This document shows, in pieces, positions 23,332 to 29,742 of a DNA stretch of 33,613 nucleotides. The notes under the pieces were generated by a model, which saw nothing but the letters and a program-made list of their open reading frames with translations, ran no database searches and was not told the DNA's origin. Numbering within the stretch: the stretch's first letter is position 1; each line of letters starts with the position of its first letter. The stretch comes from Levilactobacillus parabrevis ATCC 53295 (GTDB lineage Bacteria; Bacillota; Bacilli; Lactobacillales; Lactobacillaceae). The stretch covers positions 1 through 33,613 of the forward strand of contig NZ_AZCZ01000033.1 of NCBI RefSeq assembly GCF_001434055.1. Direction: 5' to 3'. The position numbers and the translations under genes are program-made.

Positions 23332-23909
23332 TGAAACCTACCTACATGATTATCGCTGGTATTAACGGTGCCGGAAAAAGTACCCTCTTTCAAGCCTACC
23401 CAACAGTTTTTAAAAATACCAAAAGAATCAATGCCGATGAAATCTTGCAGAAGAACCACGGCGACTGGCGTCGAATCTCAGACAACTTGACCGCTATGCG
23501 CGAATCTATTATTCAAACTAAACTTGCATTTAAAAATCGGGAATCGCTCCACGTTGAGACAACTCTGGCTGGCAATGGCCGTACGCAAGGCGATTTCATC
23601 GCCCTCGCACATCATCAGGGCTTCCGTGTAAGCCTGTGGTATGTCGCCTTACGTAGCCCTGAACTGGCAATAAAACGAGTCCAACTGAGAGTATCTTTGG
23701 GTGGCCATGCTGTTCCTGAAGAAACCATCTATCGTCGCTACACACAATCACTACAAAACTTAATTAAAATCTCTAAATTAGTCGATCAAGTTAGCATTTT
23801 TGATAACTCAAAAATCTTTCAGCTAGTTTACGCTAGGTCTGATTCAAAAATACTTTCGGATGATCTGCAACAATACCCCTATCTGCCGAAAACCAATCAA
23901 TTATTTTAA
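23331..23909 (+). CDS. Zeta-toxin-like P-loop kinase
   Basis: 192 residues. Walker A G-I-N-G-A-G-K-S-T at 10-18, then an R-I-N-A-D-E-I-L segment matching the zeta N-x-D motif. E-T-T-L-A-G and a lid-type R-V-x-x-R-V-x-x-G-G-H-x-V-P-x-E-x-I-x-x-R-Y motif (residues about 118-141) follow. Zeta toxins phosphorylate UDP-N-acetylglucosamine and block wall synthesis; chromosomal relatives of this short type are common and mostly uncharacterised. Codon use is more AT-rich than the neighbours, which hints at acquisition. A strong terminator follows. Confidence 0.75.
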   Translation: MKPTYMIIAGINGAGKSTLFQAYPTVFKNTKRINADEILQKNHGDWRRISDNLTAMRESIIQTKLAFKNRESLHVETTLAGNGRTQGDFIALAHHQGFRVSLWYVALRSPELAIKRVQLRVSLGGHAVPEETIYRRYTQSLQNLIKISKLVDQVSIFDNSKIFQLVYARSDSKILSDDLQQYPYLPKTNQLF

Positions 23910-23914
23910 ATAAA

Positions 23915-23974
23915 AGAGCCAGTTCTCGTTAACCAAGCACATCTGCTTGGCCTTCGAGAACCGGCTCTATTTTT
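23915..23974. terminator. Bidirectional terminator between zeta-like and YibE/F genes
   Basis: Outer stem AGAGCCAGTTCTCG / CGAGAACCGGCTCT with an inner stem CCAAGC / GCTTGG; ATTTTT follows on the + strand and TTTTATTT on the - strand. Confidence 0.88.
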
Positions 23975-23982
23975 AATGACAG

Positions 23983-24765
23983 TTATTTTTTACTCATCTG
24001 CTTCGCCGCACGCTTCCGCTGACCAGCAACCGCTCGGGTCATCACCCAAGTGGTGATTGGCACCGTCAAGATCACGCTGACCATGGCAAAGAGGATCATC
24101 AGAATCTCCGACACAAAGATTTTATCGTTGAGAATCTCGCCAAACGAGTAGTGAACCCCCGTGAACCAGATGAACAACGCCAAGAAGCCCCCGAAGAAGC
24201 CAAAGAACAGCGTGTTGAAGGTGGTCCCGATGATCTGCTTACCCACGGCGATACCATCCCCTAAGAGCGCCCTGGTGGACACTTTTGGGTGTTGCTCGAG
24301 GATTTCACTGAGGCCCGCTGCAATGGCCATAGCGGCCTCCGCAATGGCCCCCAGCGTGCTCAGGATGGCTGTAGCGGTCGTGACTTGCACAAAGTTGATC
24401 CCGACCAGTACGGACAACCCCTCCAAGTCCTCACTGTCTTCCGGACCGAACCCCTGGACCAACGCCCAGTGCTCGACCGGTACAATCAGTAAGACGAGAA
24501 TGACCAGCACTACCGCCGAGGCTAGAAACGCCACGGTACTCGACATATCGTCACCGCTACTCATGAAGATGGTCAGTGCCAGGACCAGCACCCCCACCAC
24601 CAGTGTGACGGGCAGTGGCGGAAAGTGAAAGGCCACCAGCACGATGGCGAGAAAGAGCAGGCCGAAGTTCAAGAGAAGTGCTAGAAACGATTGAAGCCCG
24701 GCCTTGCCCCCGACGAGTACCATCAAGATCAACAGAATCAAACCTAAAACGTTAATCGTACTCAT
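23983..24765 (-). CDS. YibE/F family membrane protein, second of a pair
   Basis: 260 residues with about seven hydrophobic segments. Family-like segments are the conserved G-I-N-F-V-Q-V-T-T-A-T-A-I-L-S-T-L-G-A-I-A-E-A-A-M-A-I-A and L-G-D-G-I-A-V-G-K-Q-I-I-G-T-T-F-N-T-L-F-F-G. The function of YibE/F proteins is unknown; a transport role has been suggested. It overlaps the upstream YibE/F gene by 4 nt, so the two are translationally coupled. The C-terminus is basic (QRKRAAKQMSKK). Confidence 0.85.
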   Translation of the reverse strand: MSTINVLGLILLILMVLVGGKAGLQSFLALLLNFGLLFLAIVLVAFHFPPLPVTLVVGVLVLALTIFMSSGDDMSSTVAFLASAVVLVILVLLIVPVEHWALVQGFGPEDSEDLEGLSVLVGINFVQVTTATAILSTLGAIAEAAMAIAAGLSEILEQHPKVSTRALLGDGIAVGKQIIGTTFNTLFFGFFGGFLALFIWFTGVHYSFGEILNDKIFVSEILMILFAMVSVILTVPITTWVMTRAVAGQRKRAAKQMSKK

Positions 24766-25880
24766 GCGCGCACCTTCTTTTCCATGAAACGACTAGCCAG
24801 ATAACTCGCTAATGGCACCGCCAACACAATCCCGATCCCACTGATCAGGCTTTGAACGACTCCCATCGACATGTTCATCGAGAAGGTGTAGCCCCAGCTA
24901 TTGCCGTTCTTCAGGTAGAGCATTGCCATTGGGAAGGTATCCGCCACGAAGATGAAGAAGAGCACGTTGATCAGCGGCCCCATGATGGTACTTCCAATCT
25001 GTCGGCCGGACTTAAAGACTTGCGTGGCTGACAACTCGGGCCGTTCCCGTTTTAGAGCGAATAACGACGAAATAATATCGGTCGACTCATCCATGACAGC
25101 TCCCAACGATCCCAATAACGTTTCGGCCAAGAACAACGGGCGGGGAAGTTGGGTGACGTACTGCATGGACTCGTAGTACATCCCCTTCTCGTGGGTGAAA
25201 TGAAAGACCAGTAGCGCCACGATAATCGACAGCGCCGTGCCTCCCAACGTGGTCGCCAGCGTAATCAGCATCTGCCGGTTGGCGCCGATGACTAGCCATA
25301 GGGTCAGGGCCGCGAAGACCACAGCGAGACTGCCAAAGATCCACAGCACCCGGGCACCCTGCGTCGAGCCATTTAAAATGATGGCCATCAGGAATAGCAC
25401 CCCGTTGAGCGCCACACTGAGGAACGCCATGAACCCACTGAACTGCATAATCAGCAGTAGTAGGCCCACGACCAGCCACAGCATGAAGACCAGTGCCGTA
25501 TCCCGCTTAGCGTCCTTAGCCGTGGCCGTCAGCTGACCGTGTTGATGTTGATGAACGACGATGAAGAGCTGACTGCCCTTGCGGTAACGCTGATCCATCG
25601 CTCCCGACAGTGAATAAGTATTGGTAACAGTTAGCTTTTGTCCGCGGTACTTACCATTCAGAATATGACCATACAGTTTCTGCTTGGTCTGGTAATCCAC
25701 GTTGTGAAAATCATCCTCGTCTTTGGTAGTTTGCCCCTTCTGGACACGAGTCACCTGCATGATGGGATCGCTGTAGAGACCCGCGTTGTGTTGCGTTGCC
25801 CACACGAGCAGACCCCCGATCAGTAACACCAGCACCCACAGGCCAAGGGTGACCTTTCTTCTCTTAAGTAAGCCTTGCAT
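24762..25880 (-). CDS. YibE/F family membrane protein, first of a pair
   Basis: 372 residues. An N-terminal helix (about 9-30) anchors a roughly 110-residue extracellular domain (beta-rich, with K-L-T-V-T-N-T-Y-S-L-S-G and G-S-Q-L-F-I-V-V). About seven helices follow, including E-T-L-L-G-S-L-G-A-V-M-D-E-S-T-D-I-I-S-S and G-R-Q-I-G-S-T-I-M-G-P-L-I-N-V-L-F-F. Start: ATG 25880 has AAGGGA at about 8 nt; a longer in-frame start at 25919 lacks a ribosome site. Likely forms a complex with the protein encoded downstream. Confidence 0.85.
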   Translation of the reverse strand: MQGLLKRRKVTLGLWVLVLLIGGLLVWATQHNAGLYSDPIMQVTRVQKGQTTKDEDDFHNVDYQTKQKLYGHILNGKYRGQKLTVTNTYSLSGAMDQRYRKGSQLFIVVHQHQHGQLTATAKDAKRDTALVFMLWLVVGLLLLIMQFSGFMAFLSVALNGVLFLMAIILNGSTQGARVLWIFGSLAVVFAALTLWLVIGANRQMLITLATTLGGTALSIIVALLVFHFTHEKGMYYESMQYVTQLPRPLFLAETLLGSLGAVMDESTDIISSLFALKRERPELSATQVFKSGRQIGSTIMGPLINVLFFIFVADTFPMAMLYLKNGNSWGYTFSMNMSMGVVQSLISGIGIVLAVPLASYLASRFMEKKVRA

Positions 25881-26035
25881 AATCCCTGTCCCTTCCAACC
25901 TTTGACGCGTTGCATCCAATATACCACTTTCCGTGGGGTTACTTTTGGCCCAATAAAAATTTTAACCAAATCACATGAATCGCTGCTCTAGCAACCCTAC
26001 CAGGGGGTGAATTATTGGAGAATCCTAGGCAGCCC

Positions 26036-26064
26036 TTGCAATTTGTGTGGATTAACGATAGAAT
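26036..26064 (+). promoter_or_regulatory. Promoter of the 38-aa basic peptide gene
   Basis: TTGCAA (26036-26041) and TAGAAT (26059-26064) are separated by 17 nt. The inferred leader is about 35 nt. The rest of 25920-26035 holds a short imperfect hairpin and nothing else recognisable. Confidence 0.6.
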
Positions 26065-26104
26065 GATACCCGATTGTTATTTTAATTAAGCGAGGGTTTT
26101 TACA

Positions 26105-26221
26105 ATGAGAAAAGCACATCCAAATGGCGTTCAAGGTCGTCGGAAGGTTAACCGTAAAAAGGACCGGAAGCGACGCGACGAAATTTCAGACTTACAACGT
26201 TGGTTAAAGAACAAAAAGTAA
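26105..26221 (+). CDS. 38-aa highly basic peptide of unknown function
   Basis: The peptide starts MRKAHPNGVQGRRKVNRKKD and ends in an amphipathic helix (residues 25-38, D-E-I-S-D-L-Q-R-W-L-K-N-K-K). Eighteen of 38 residues are Arg, Lys or His. Coding evidence: a -35/-10 promoter with 17-nt spacing, GAGGG about 9 nt before the ATG, a clean stop, and a strong terminator 18 nt later. It is a self-contained monocistronic gene. The charge suggests an RNA- or ribosome-associated protein; a cationic peptide is an alternative. I do not recognise it. Confidence 0.72.
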   Translation: MRKAHPNGVQGRRKVNRKKDRKRRDEISDLQRWLKNKK

Positions 26222-26238
26222 ATCTGACGCCTTACCGT

Positions 26239-26277
26239 AAAACGCACTGACATTTATTGTCAGTGCGTTTTATTTTT
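26239..26277 (+). terminator. Terminator of the 38-aa peptide gene
   Basis: A perfect 13-bp stem (AAAACGCACTGAC / GTCAGTGCGTTTT), 7-nt loop and ATTTTT tail. Confidence 0.9.
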
Positions 26278-26295
26278 GTCCAGTCTTTTTTAAGT

Positions 26296-26480
26296 GCCTC
26301 CGGGCTGGTGAAAATGGGCTGTGGCGCTGAGGGCGGACGCCTAAAGCCAAAGAACGGTCTTTAGGCTTGGGAGTAAGCCGCTTAAAACCGCGTCTTCCCC
26401 CCACCCAATTATCTAACCGGCATGACCCTCGCCGCTAAGATAATTCCCACAGCTGAGCCCATTTTCACCAGCCCTGCGGC
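26296..26480 (+). repeat. R2 structured element, copy A (185 nt)
   Basis: The ends pair as GCCTCCGG / CCTGCGGC with two mismatches, continuing into a perfect 19-bp stem (26302-26320 with 26456-26474). Inside are a GCCTAAAG / CTTTAGGC hairpin with a CCAAAGAACGGT loop and an AATTATCT / AGATAATT hairpin. The same architecture with different stem sequences occurs in copies B and C. No reading frame of note is present. It lies between the 38-aa gene and the uspA terminator; 26481-26581 shows nothing else. Confidence 0.75.
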
Positions 26481-26581
26481 TTTACATAGTGTTAGGGCAA
26501 ACGCACTTGACAATTATGACACTAACCCTCTGCCCTTTACGAATACACGCCAACCTCCCTTCCCATCTAAAATTCCCACAA

Positions 26582-26611
26582 AATAAAAAGGACCTGACAG
26601 TCGCCAGATCC
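26582..26611 (-). terminator. Terminator of the UspA gene
   Basis: On the - strand GGATCTG (26611-26605) pairs with CAGGTCC (26596-26590, one G-T) and is followed by TTTTTATTTT. Confidence 0.75.
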
Positions 26612-26622
26612 CTAAAACGTTA

Positions 26623-27048
26623 TTAATTTACAACTAATACACTTGATTTAGAATTGTGAACCACGTAGCTCGTCGTGGAGCCCATGATGGCACGCCCTAA
26701 ACCGTGCGAACCGGAACGGCCAATGACCGTCAGATCCGTGTTCAATTCTTCTGGCAAGGTTACGGCAATCGTCGGCTTGGGGAGTCCCGTCTTGAACCGT
26801 GTTTCAACGGGCACACCCGCCTGCTTCACTTCTTCAACAGCGGTATCCAAGAACTTGGAAGCTGCTTCCTTGAAGTGGGTCACAATTTCACTGCCGAATT
26901 CCGCGCCGTAGTGGGCATAGGTCTGATCACTAGCGACGGAAACGATGAACAACTTCGATCCAAGCTTTTGCGCCAATTTGGTCGCCTCCACCAGTGCTTT
27001 GTGGGCATTCTTGCTCCCATCCATTGGTACTAAGATCCGTTCATACAT
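26623..27048 (-). CDS. UspA-family universal stress protein
   Basis: 141 residues, a single-domain Usp. It begins Y-E-R-I-L-V-P-M-D-G-S-K-N-A-H-K-A and has the ATP-binding motif G-R-S-G-S-H-G-L-G-R-A-I-M-G-S-T-T near the end, so it is of the nucleotide-binding type. The final strand is S-S-V-L-V-V-N. Such proteins aid survival under acid or starvation stress in lactobacilli. ATG 27048 has AAAGGA at about 10 nt. A -35/-10 promoter lies upstream and a 10-bp palindrome overlaps its -35. Confidence 0.92.
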   Translation of the reverse strand: MYERILVPMDGSKNAHKALVEATKLAQKLGSKLFIVSVASDQTYAHYGAEFGSEIVTHFKEAASKFLDTAVEEVKQAGVPVETRFKTGLPKPTIAVTLPEELNTDLTVIGRSGSHGLGRAIMGSTTSYVVHNSKSSVLVVN

Positions 27049-27104
27049 GATATCCCGTCCTTTCCATACTAAACCATCAATGTGGTATCGCTTTCAACAC
27101 CTTT

Positions 27105-27157
27105 ATCATAGCAATAATTACGCCTCGTGAAAAGGTAAATGCACAAATTTTCACGAG
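27105..27157 (-). promoter_or_regulatory. uspA promoter with palindrome over the -35
   Basis: On the - strand -35 TTTTCA (27133-27128), 17-nt spacer and extended -10 TGC-TATGAT (27110-27105). The perfect 10-bp inverted repeat CTCGTGAAAA (27124-27133) / TTTTCACGAG (27148-27157), 14 nt apart, covers the -35 and the region upstream, where a repressor or activator dimer could bind. The region also serves the divergent lipoprotein gene. Confidence 0.55.
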
Positions 27158-27267
27158 AATTTTAGGGTTCTGGGTAAATGTTTAGCTGATTCTCATTCTG
27201 GCATTCCTTACGGTTTGTGGTAAGATTAATCAAACGACTCAATAATAGAAGGATGGTTTCCAAAATA

Positions 27268-28152
27268 ATGAAGAAGTTTTTGTTGGGTGCCCTGGGGTTG
27301 CTTGCCTTAACCCTAGCCGGCTGCTCGAATAATAAAGTCACCACGAAGAAGAACACTTACCGCCCAACTGCACTGACCGCTGTTGTTAAGGGGACGGCTG
27401 GTGCCAAACAGGTGAACTATCAAATTGACAATGGCAAGAAACAAACGGTCAAGACCAGCGGCAGCGCTTATTTCTTTCAAGTCCCCGCTGCCACTAAGGA
27501 TCAAACTGTGAAGATTACCGCCGGCAGCGCCCAGAAGACAATTACCGTCAAAAAGGTTAAGGATTTAGGTAATTACAAGAAGCTTGCCGCCAAGTACAAC
27601 CAGATGGTTATCGGCACCTACTTACCCACCAAGGTGCAAAAACAACTCCAATCCGCCCAAAAGAATCAGGCCGCAACCAAGAAAAAAATGATAGCCTTAG
27701 CTAAGACTGACCCAATGGCCGCCGCGGCTGCCGCTCAAAAGCAGCAAGCCGCCGCTAAGCAGTTACAAGCCGAAATGGCCACGGCCAAGAAGAAGGCCAA
27801 GGATAGCCTCCTACCAACCACGACTAAAGACGGCGTGAAGAACCTCGTCAACACCAAATACACCACGGTGCGGGCCAACGTTCAAGATGGCAAGCTGATG
27901 GGCTTAGCCATGATTACGCCAACCGAGCAGATGAAGACCAAGACGGGCCAAAAGAAATTTGGGACCACCTTCGCTCTGCTGGGAAGCACACTGAACGCCA
28001 AGCCAAAGTACGTCATCAATAAGTTTGAAAAAGTCTTGAAGGACGCTAAGAAGAACAGCTCTTCCACGACGACCAAGACCATCAAGTCCAATGGCATCCG
28101 CTTCAATACCGGCTTCTCAACGGATCACCTCTACATCTACATGACAAAATAA
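27268..28152 (+). CDS. Lysine-rich lipoprotein of unknown function
   Basis: 294 residues. The signal peptide M-K-K-F-L-L-G-A-L-G-L-L-A-L-T-L ends in the lipobox L-A-G-C with lipid-carrying Cys19. After a K/T-rich linker comes a beta-rich domain (about 30-110; R-P-T-A-L-T-A-V-V-K-G-T-A-G-A-K-Q-V-N-Y). A long Ala/Lys/Gln helix (about 125-185) with coiled-coil character follows, then a mixed C-terminal domain. No enzymatic motif is seen. Start: ATG 27268 is chosen because it gives a standard lipoprotein signal, although GAAGG is 15 nt away; ATG 27253 is an alternative. Divergent from uspA. Confidence 0.75.
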   Translation: MKKFLLGALGLLALTLAGCSNNKVTTKKNTYRPTALTAVVKGTAGAKQVNYQIDNGKKQTVKTSGSAYFFQVPAATKDQTVKITAGSAQKTITVKKVKDLGNYKKLAAKYNQMVIGTYLPTKVQKQLQSAQKNQAATKKKMIALAKTDPMAAAAAAQKQQAAAKQLQAEMATAKKKAKDSLLPTTTKDGVKNLVNTKYTTVRANVQDGKLMGLAMITPTEQMKTKTGQKKFGTTFALLGSTLNAKPKYVINKFEKVLKDAKKNSSSTTTKTIKSNGIRFNTGFSTDHLYIYMTK

Positions 28153-28161
28153 CAATCAACG

Positions 28162-28194
28162 AAGCTCAGTGGATATTACCGCTGAGCTTTTTTT
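28162..28194 (+). terminator. Terminator of the lipoprotein gene
   Basis: An 8-bp outer stem (AAGCTCAG / CTGAGCTT) extended by GG / CC inside, followed by seven T in total. Confidence 0.85.
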
Positions 28195-28204
28195 CATACG
28201 GTCG

Positions 28205-28396
28205 GTCGCCTGCGGCTGTCGAGGTTCCGCCTGCCATGGGGACCGCCTACAGCCAAAAAACGGGCTTTCGGCTTGGTTTGAAGCCTTGCAAAAGTCATGC
28301 AAGTCTTCAAACACATCCCACGGTGTAAGGCCGGGAAGAACCACCCGGTCTAACACCGCCGTCACGGCTGGCTACACTCCGACATCCTCCGGCGAC
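28205..28396 (+). repeat. R2 structured element, copy B (192 nt)
   Basis: Ends GTCGCCTGCGG / CCTCCGGCGAC pair with the same two mismatches as copy A. Inner helices: TGTCG / CGACA; GCCTACAG / CTTTCGGC around the loop CCAAAAAACGGG; GGTGT-AAG-GCCGGG / CCCGGTCTAACACC around AAGAACCA. About 65-70 percent alike to copy C over its length by eye. No plausible gene overlaps it. The 141 nt between copies B and C (28397-28537) show nothing recognisable. Confidence 0.78.
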
Positions 28397-28537
28397 ACTA
28401 CCCTCAAATATATCGTAACCTCTACAACGACATCATTAGCTAATCTTCAACGACTAATTCATCGCATAATTGTCAGACAAACGCCAGCCACCTACATTCC
28501 AGTGACCGCCCGATGATTCATGTGAACGACGCGTTTA

Positions 28538-28730
28538 GCCGGAGGTAGCCAAGGATGTCACCAGCCGTATCGATGGCGTTAGGACGGGCGCTCGCTTCTT
28601 CCCGCTCTTACGCCATGGGACGAGCTTGGAAACTCGTGGTCTTGATGAGGTTTCAAGTCGAGGTTCAAGACCGCCCTTTGGCTTGGACCGGTCCCCACAT
28701 CAGGTGGAATTCTTGGCTACCGCAGGCGAC
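28538..28730 (-). repeat. R2 structured element, copy C (193 nt), inverted
   Basis: Reads on the - strand from GTCGCCTGCGGTAGCC (28730) to GGCTACCTCCGGC (28538). The closing stem is GCCTGCGGTAGCCAAG / CTTGGCTACCTCCGGC with the same two mismatches; then a GGTCCAAG / CTTGAACC hairpin with loop CCAAAGGGCGGT; then GGCGT-AAG / CT-A-ACGCC over CGGG / CCCG. It faces copy B. The flank 28731-28962 before the MarR gene shows no clear promoter or gene. Confidence 0.78.
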
Positions 28731-28962
28731 AGTTGCCCACAAGTCTCACGAACACTAGTTACTGGGATAAAGTTAGTTAGCGTATACCCTGAACCAGATA
28801 ACAAACTGAATTGTCCTAACCCTTCCTCCCTAAGCGCAATCATTTTTATCCCTAGCAATCAGGCGGCATAATAACGGTATGCTGAGGTAGTGAATAGGTG
28901 CGGTGATTTTGCGCGTCAAAATTTACTAAACCGGCTAGATTCGTTTTCAAGGGGGAGTTATT

Positions 28963-29466
28963 ATGCAAAACGAAGAAAGAGTATTTGAAAATTTTCTACG
29001 GCAGTATCGGGAAATTTTTCGGGTGTTGATCAATGCGGCGGAACAAATTACCGGTCAGTACTCGGTTAGTTTTGAACAGTATCTGTTGCTGAAACAAATT
29101 CATGAGCAACGTAATATTACGCTCAGTGAATTGGCAGATTCCACTCGCACCACCCGTTCGGCTGCGGCTCGCAAGTTACGGGCCCTGCTATTGGACGGAT
29201 TCGTTGAACAGGAAGCCAAGATGGACGATCGCCGCGTGAAGTACCTGCGGTTGACCGACAAGGGGACCACCGTAGAGCATGACATTCGCCAGGCTTTCCT
29301 GCAAAGTGCCGAAACTTGGAATCAGATTCCAACCAGTCTGACTTCGGCAGATATCACCGACTTCTTCACCCAGTACCAACAAAACATTGCGGTTTGGGAT
29401 CGAACTCGACCAAAGTTTCAACGGCCGATCCTGCACGCAAAGCGGAAGGCCCTCGGTGGTGAATAG
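28963..29466 (+). CDS. MarR-family transcriptional regulator
   Basis: 167 residues. The winged helix-turn-helix is clear: I-T-L-S-E-L-A-D-S-T-R-T-T-R-S-A-A-A-R-K-L-R-A-L (about 47-70), followed by the wing D-D-R-R-V-K-Y-L-R-L-T-D-K-G. The dimerisation helices flank it. MarR proteins usually repress efflux or stress genes and respond to small aromatic compounds. No obvious target is adjacent: upstream lie the R2 copies, downstream two hairpins and then pepO. The ATG has AAGGGGGAG at 5 nt. The C-terminus is basic (R-P-I-L-H-A-K-R-K). Confidence 0.85.
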   Translation: MQNEERVFENFLRQYREIFRVLINAAEQITGQYSVSFEQYLLLKQIHEQRNITLSELADSTRTTRSAAARKLRALLLDGFVEQEAKMDDRRVKYLRLTDKGTTVEHDIRQAFLQSAETWNQIPTSLTSADITDFFTQYQQNIAVWDRTRPKFQRPILHAKRKALGGE

Positions 29467-29491
29467 ATTCATCACCACCATCGTCTGCCAG

Positions 29492-29542
29492 TTAACGTGA
29501 CAACCACCAACGCCCGATGGGGAAAGCGGCCCGTCACGTTAA
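29492..29542. repeat. 10-bp inverted repeat after the MarR gene
   Basis: TTAACGTGAC (29492-29501) and GTCACGTTAA (29533-29542) are perfect inverted copies around a 31-nt loop. There is no T-tract, so it is either an operator pair or an RNA stem preceding the terminator at 29600. Confidence 0.5.
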
Positions 29543-29599
29543 GATCCACACAGTCTTTGAGCTACCACAAGCATACAGTTTCCGTCATCGGAATAGGGG

Positions 29600-29640
29600 A
29601 TAACGGGGTCAGAGCCACGGGTTCCGACCCCGTTATTGTT
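29600..29640 (+). terminator. Probable terminator upstream of pepO
   Basis: An 11-bp perfect stem (ATAACGGGGTC / GACCCCGTTAT) with a 15-nt loop; the tail TTGTT is weak. A possible pepO promoter follows (TTGTCG at 29646, TATGAT at 29667, only 15 nt apart). Confidence 0.6.
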
Positions 29641-29742
29641 GCCTTTTGTCGGCTTTATGAGAGGTTTATGATAAAATCAATTCCCTTTTATCTGCAAATG
29701 GGTTAACCTGTCACTAATGACTATTTTTAAGGAGGATTTCCT

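Noticed and set aside
26296-26480. R2 copy A as a 6S-type or lacto-usp RNA because it lies near uspA
   Set aside because: It is downstream of uspA on the other strand, and the same element occurs twice elsewhere with no usp gene directly attached; the position looks incidental. A covariance-model comparison would settle it.
28169-28871. Several reading frames of 60-115 codons across the R2 copies B and C
   Set aside because: They lack ribosome sites, have no recognisable protein features and are explained by the structured repeats that cover the same bases.
29497-29706. A 69-codon + strand frame upstream of pepO
   Set aside because: It spans two inverted repeats and the pepO promoter region and has no ribosome site.
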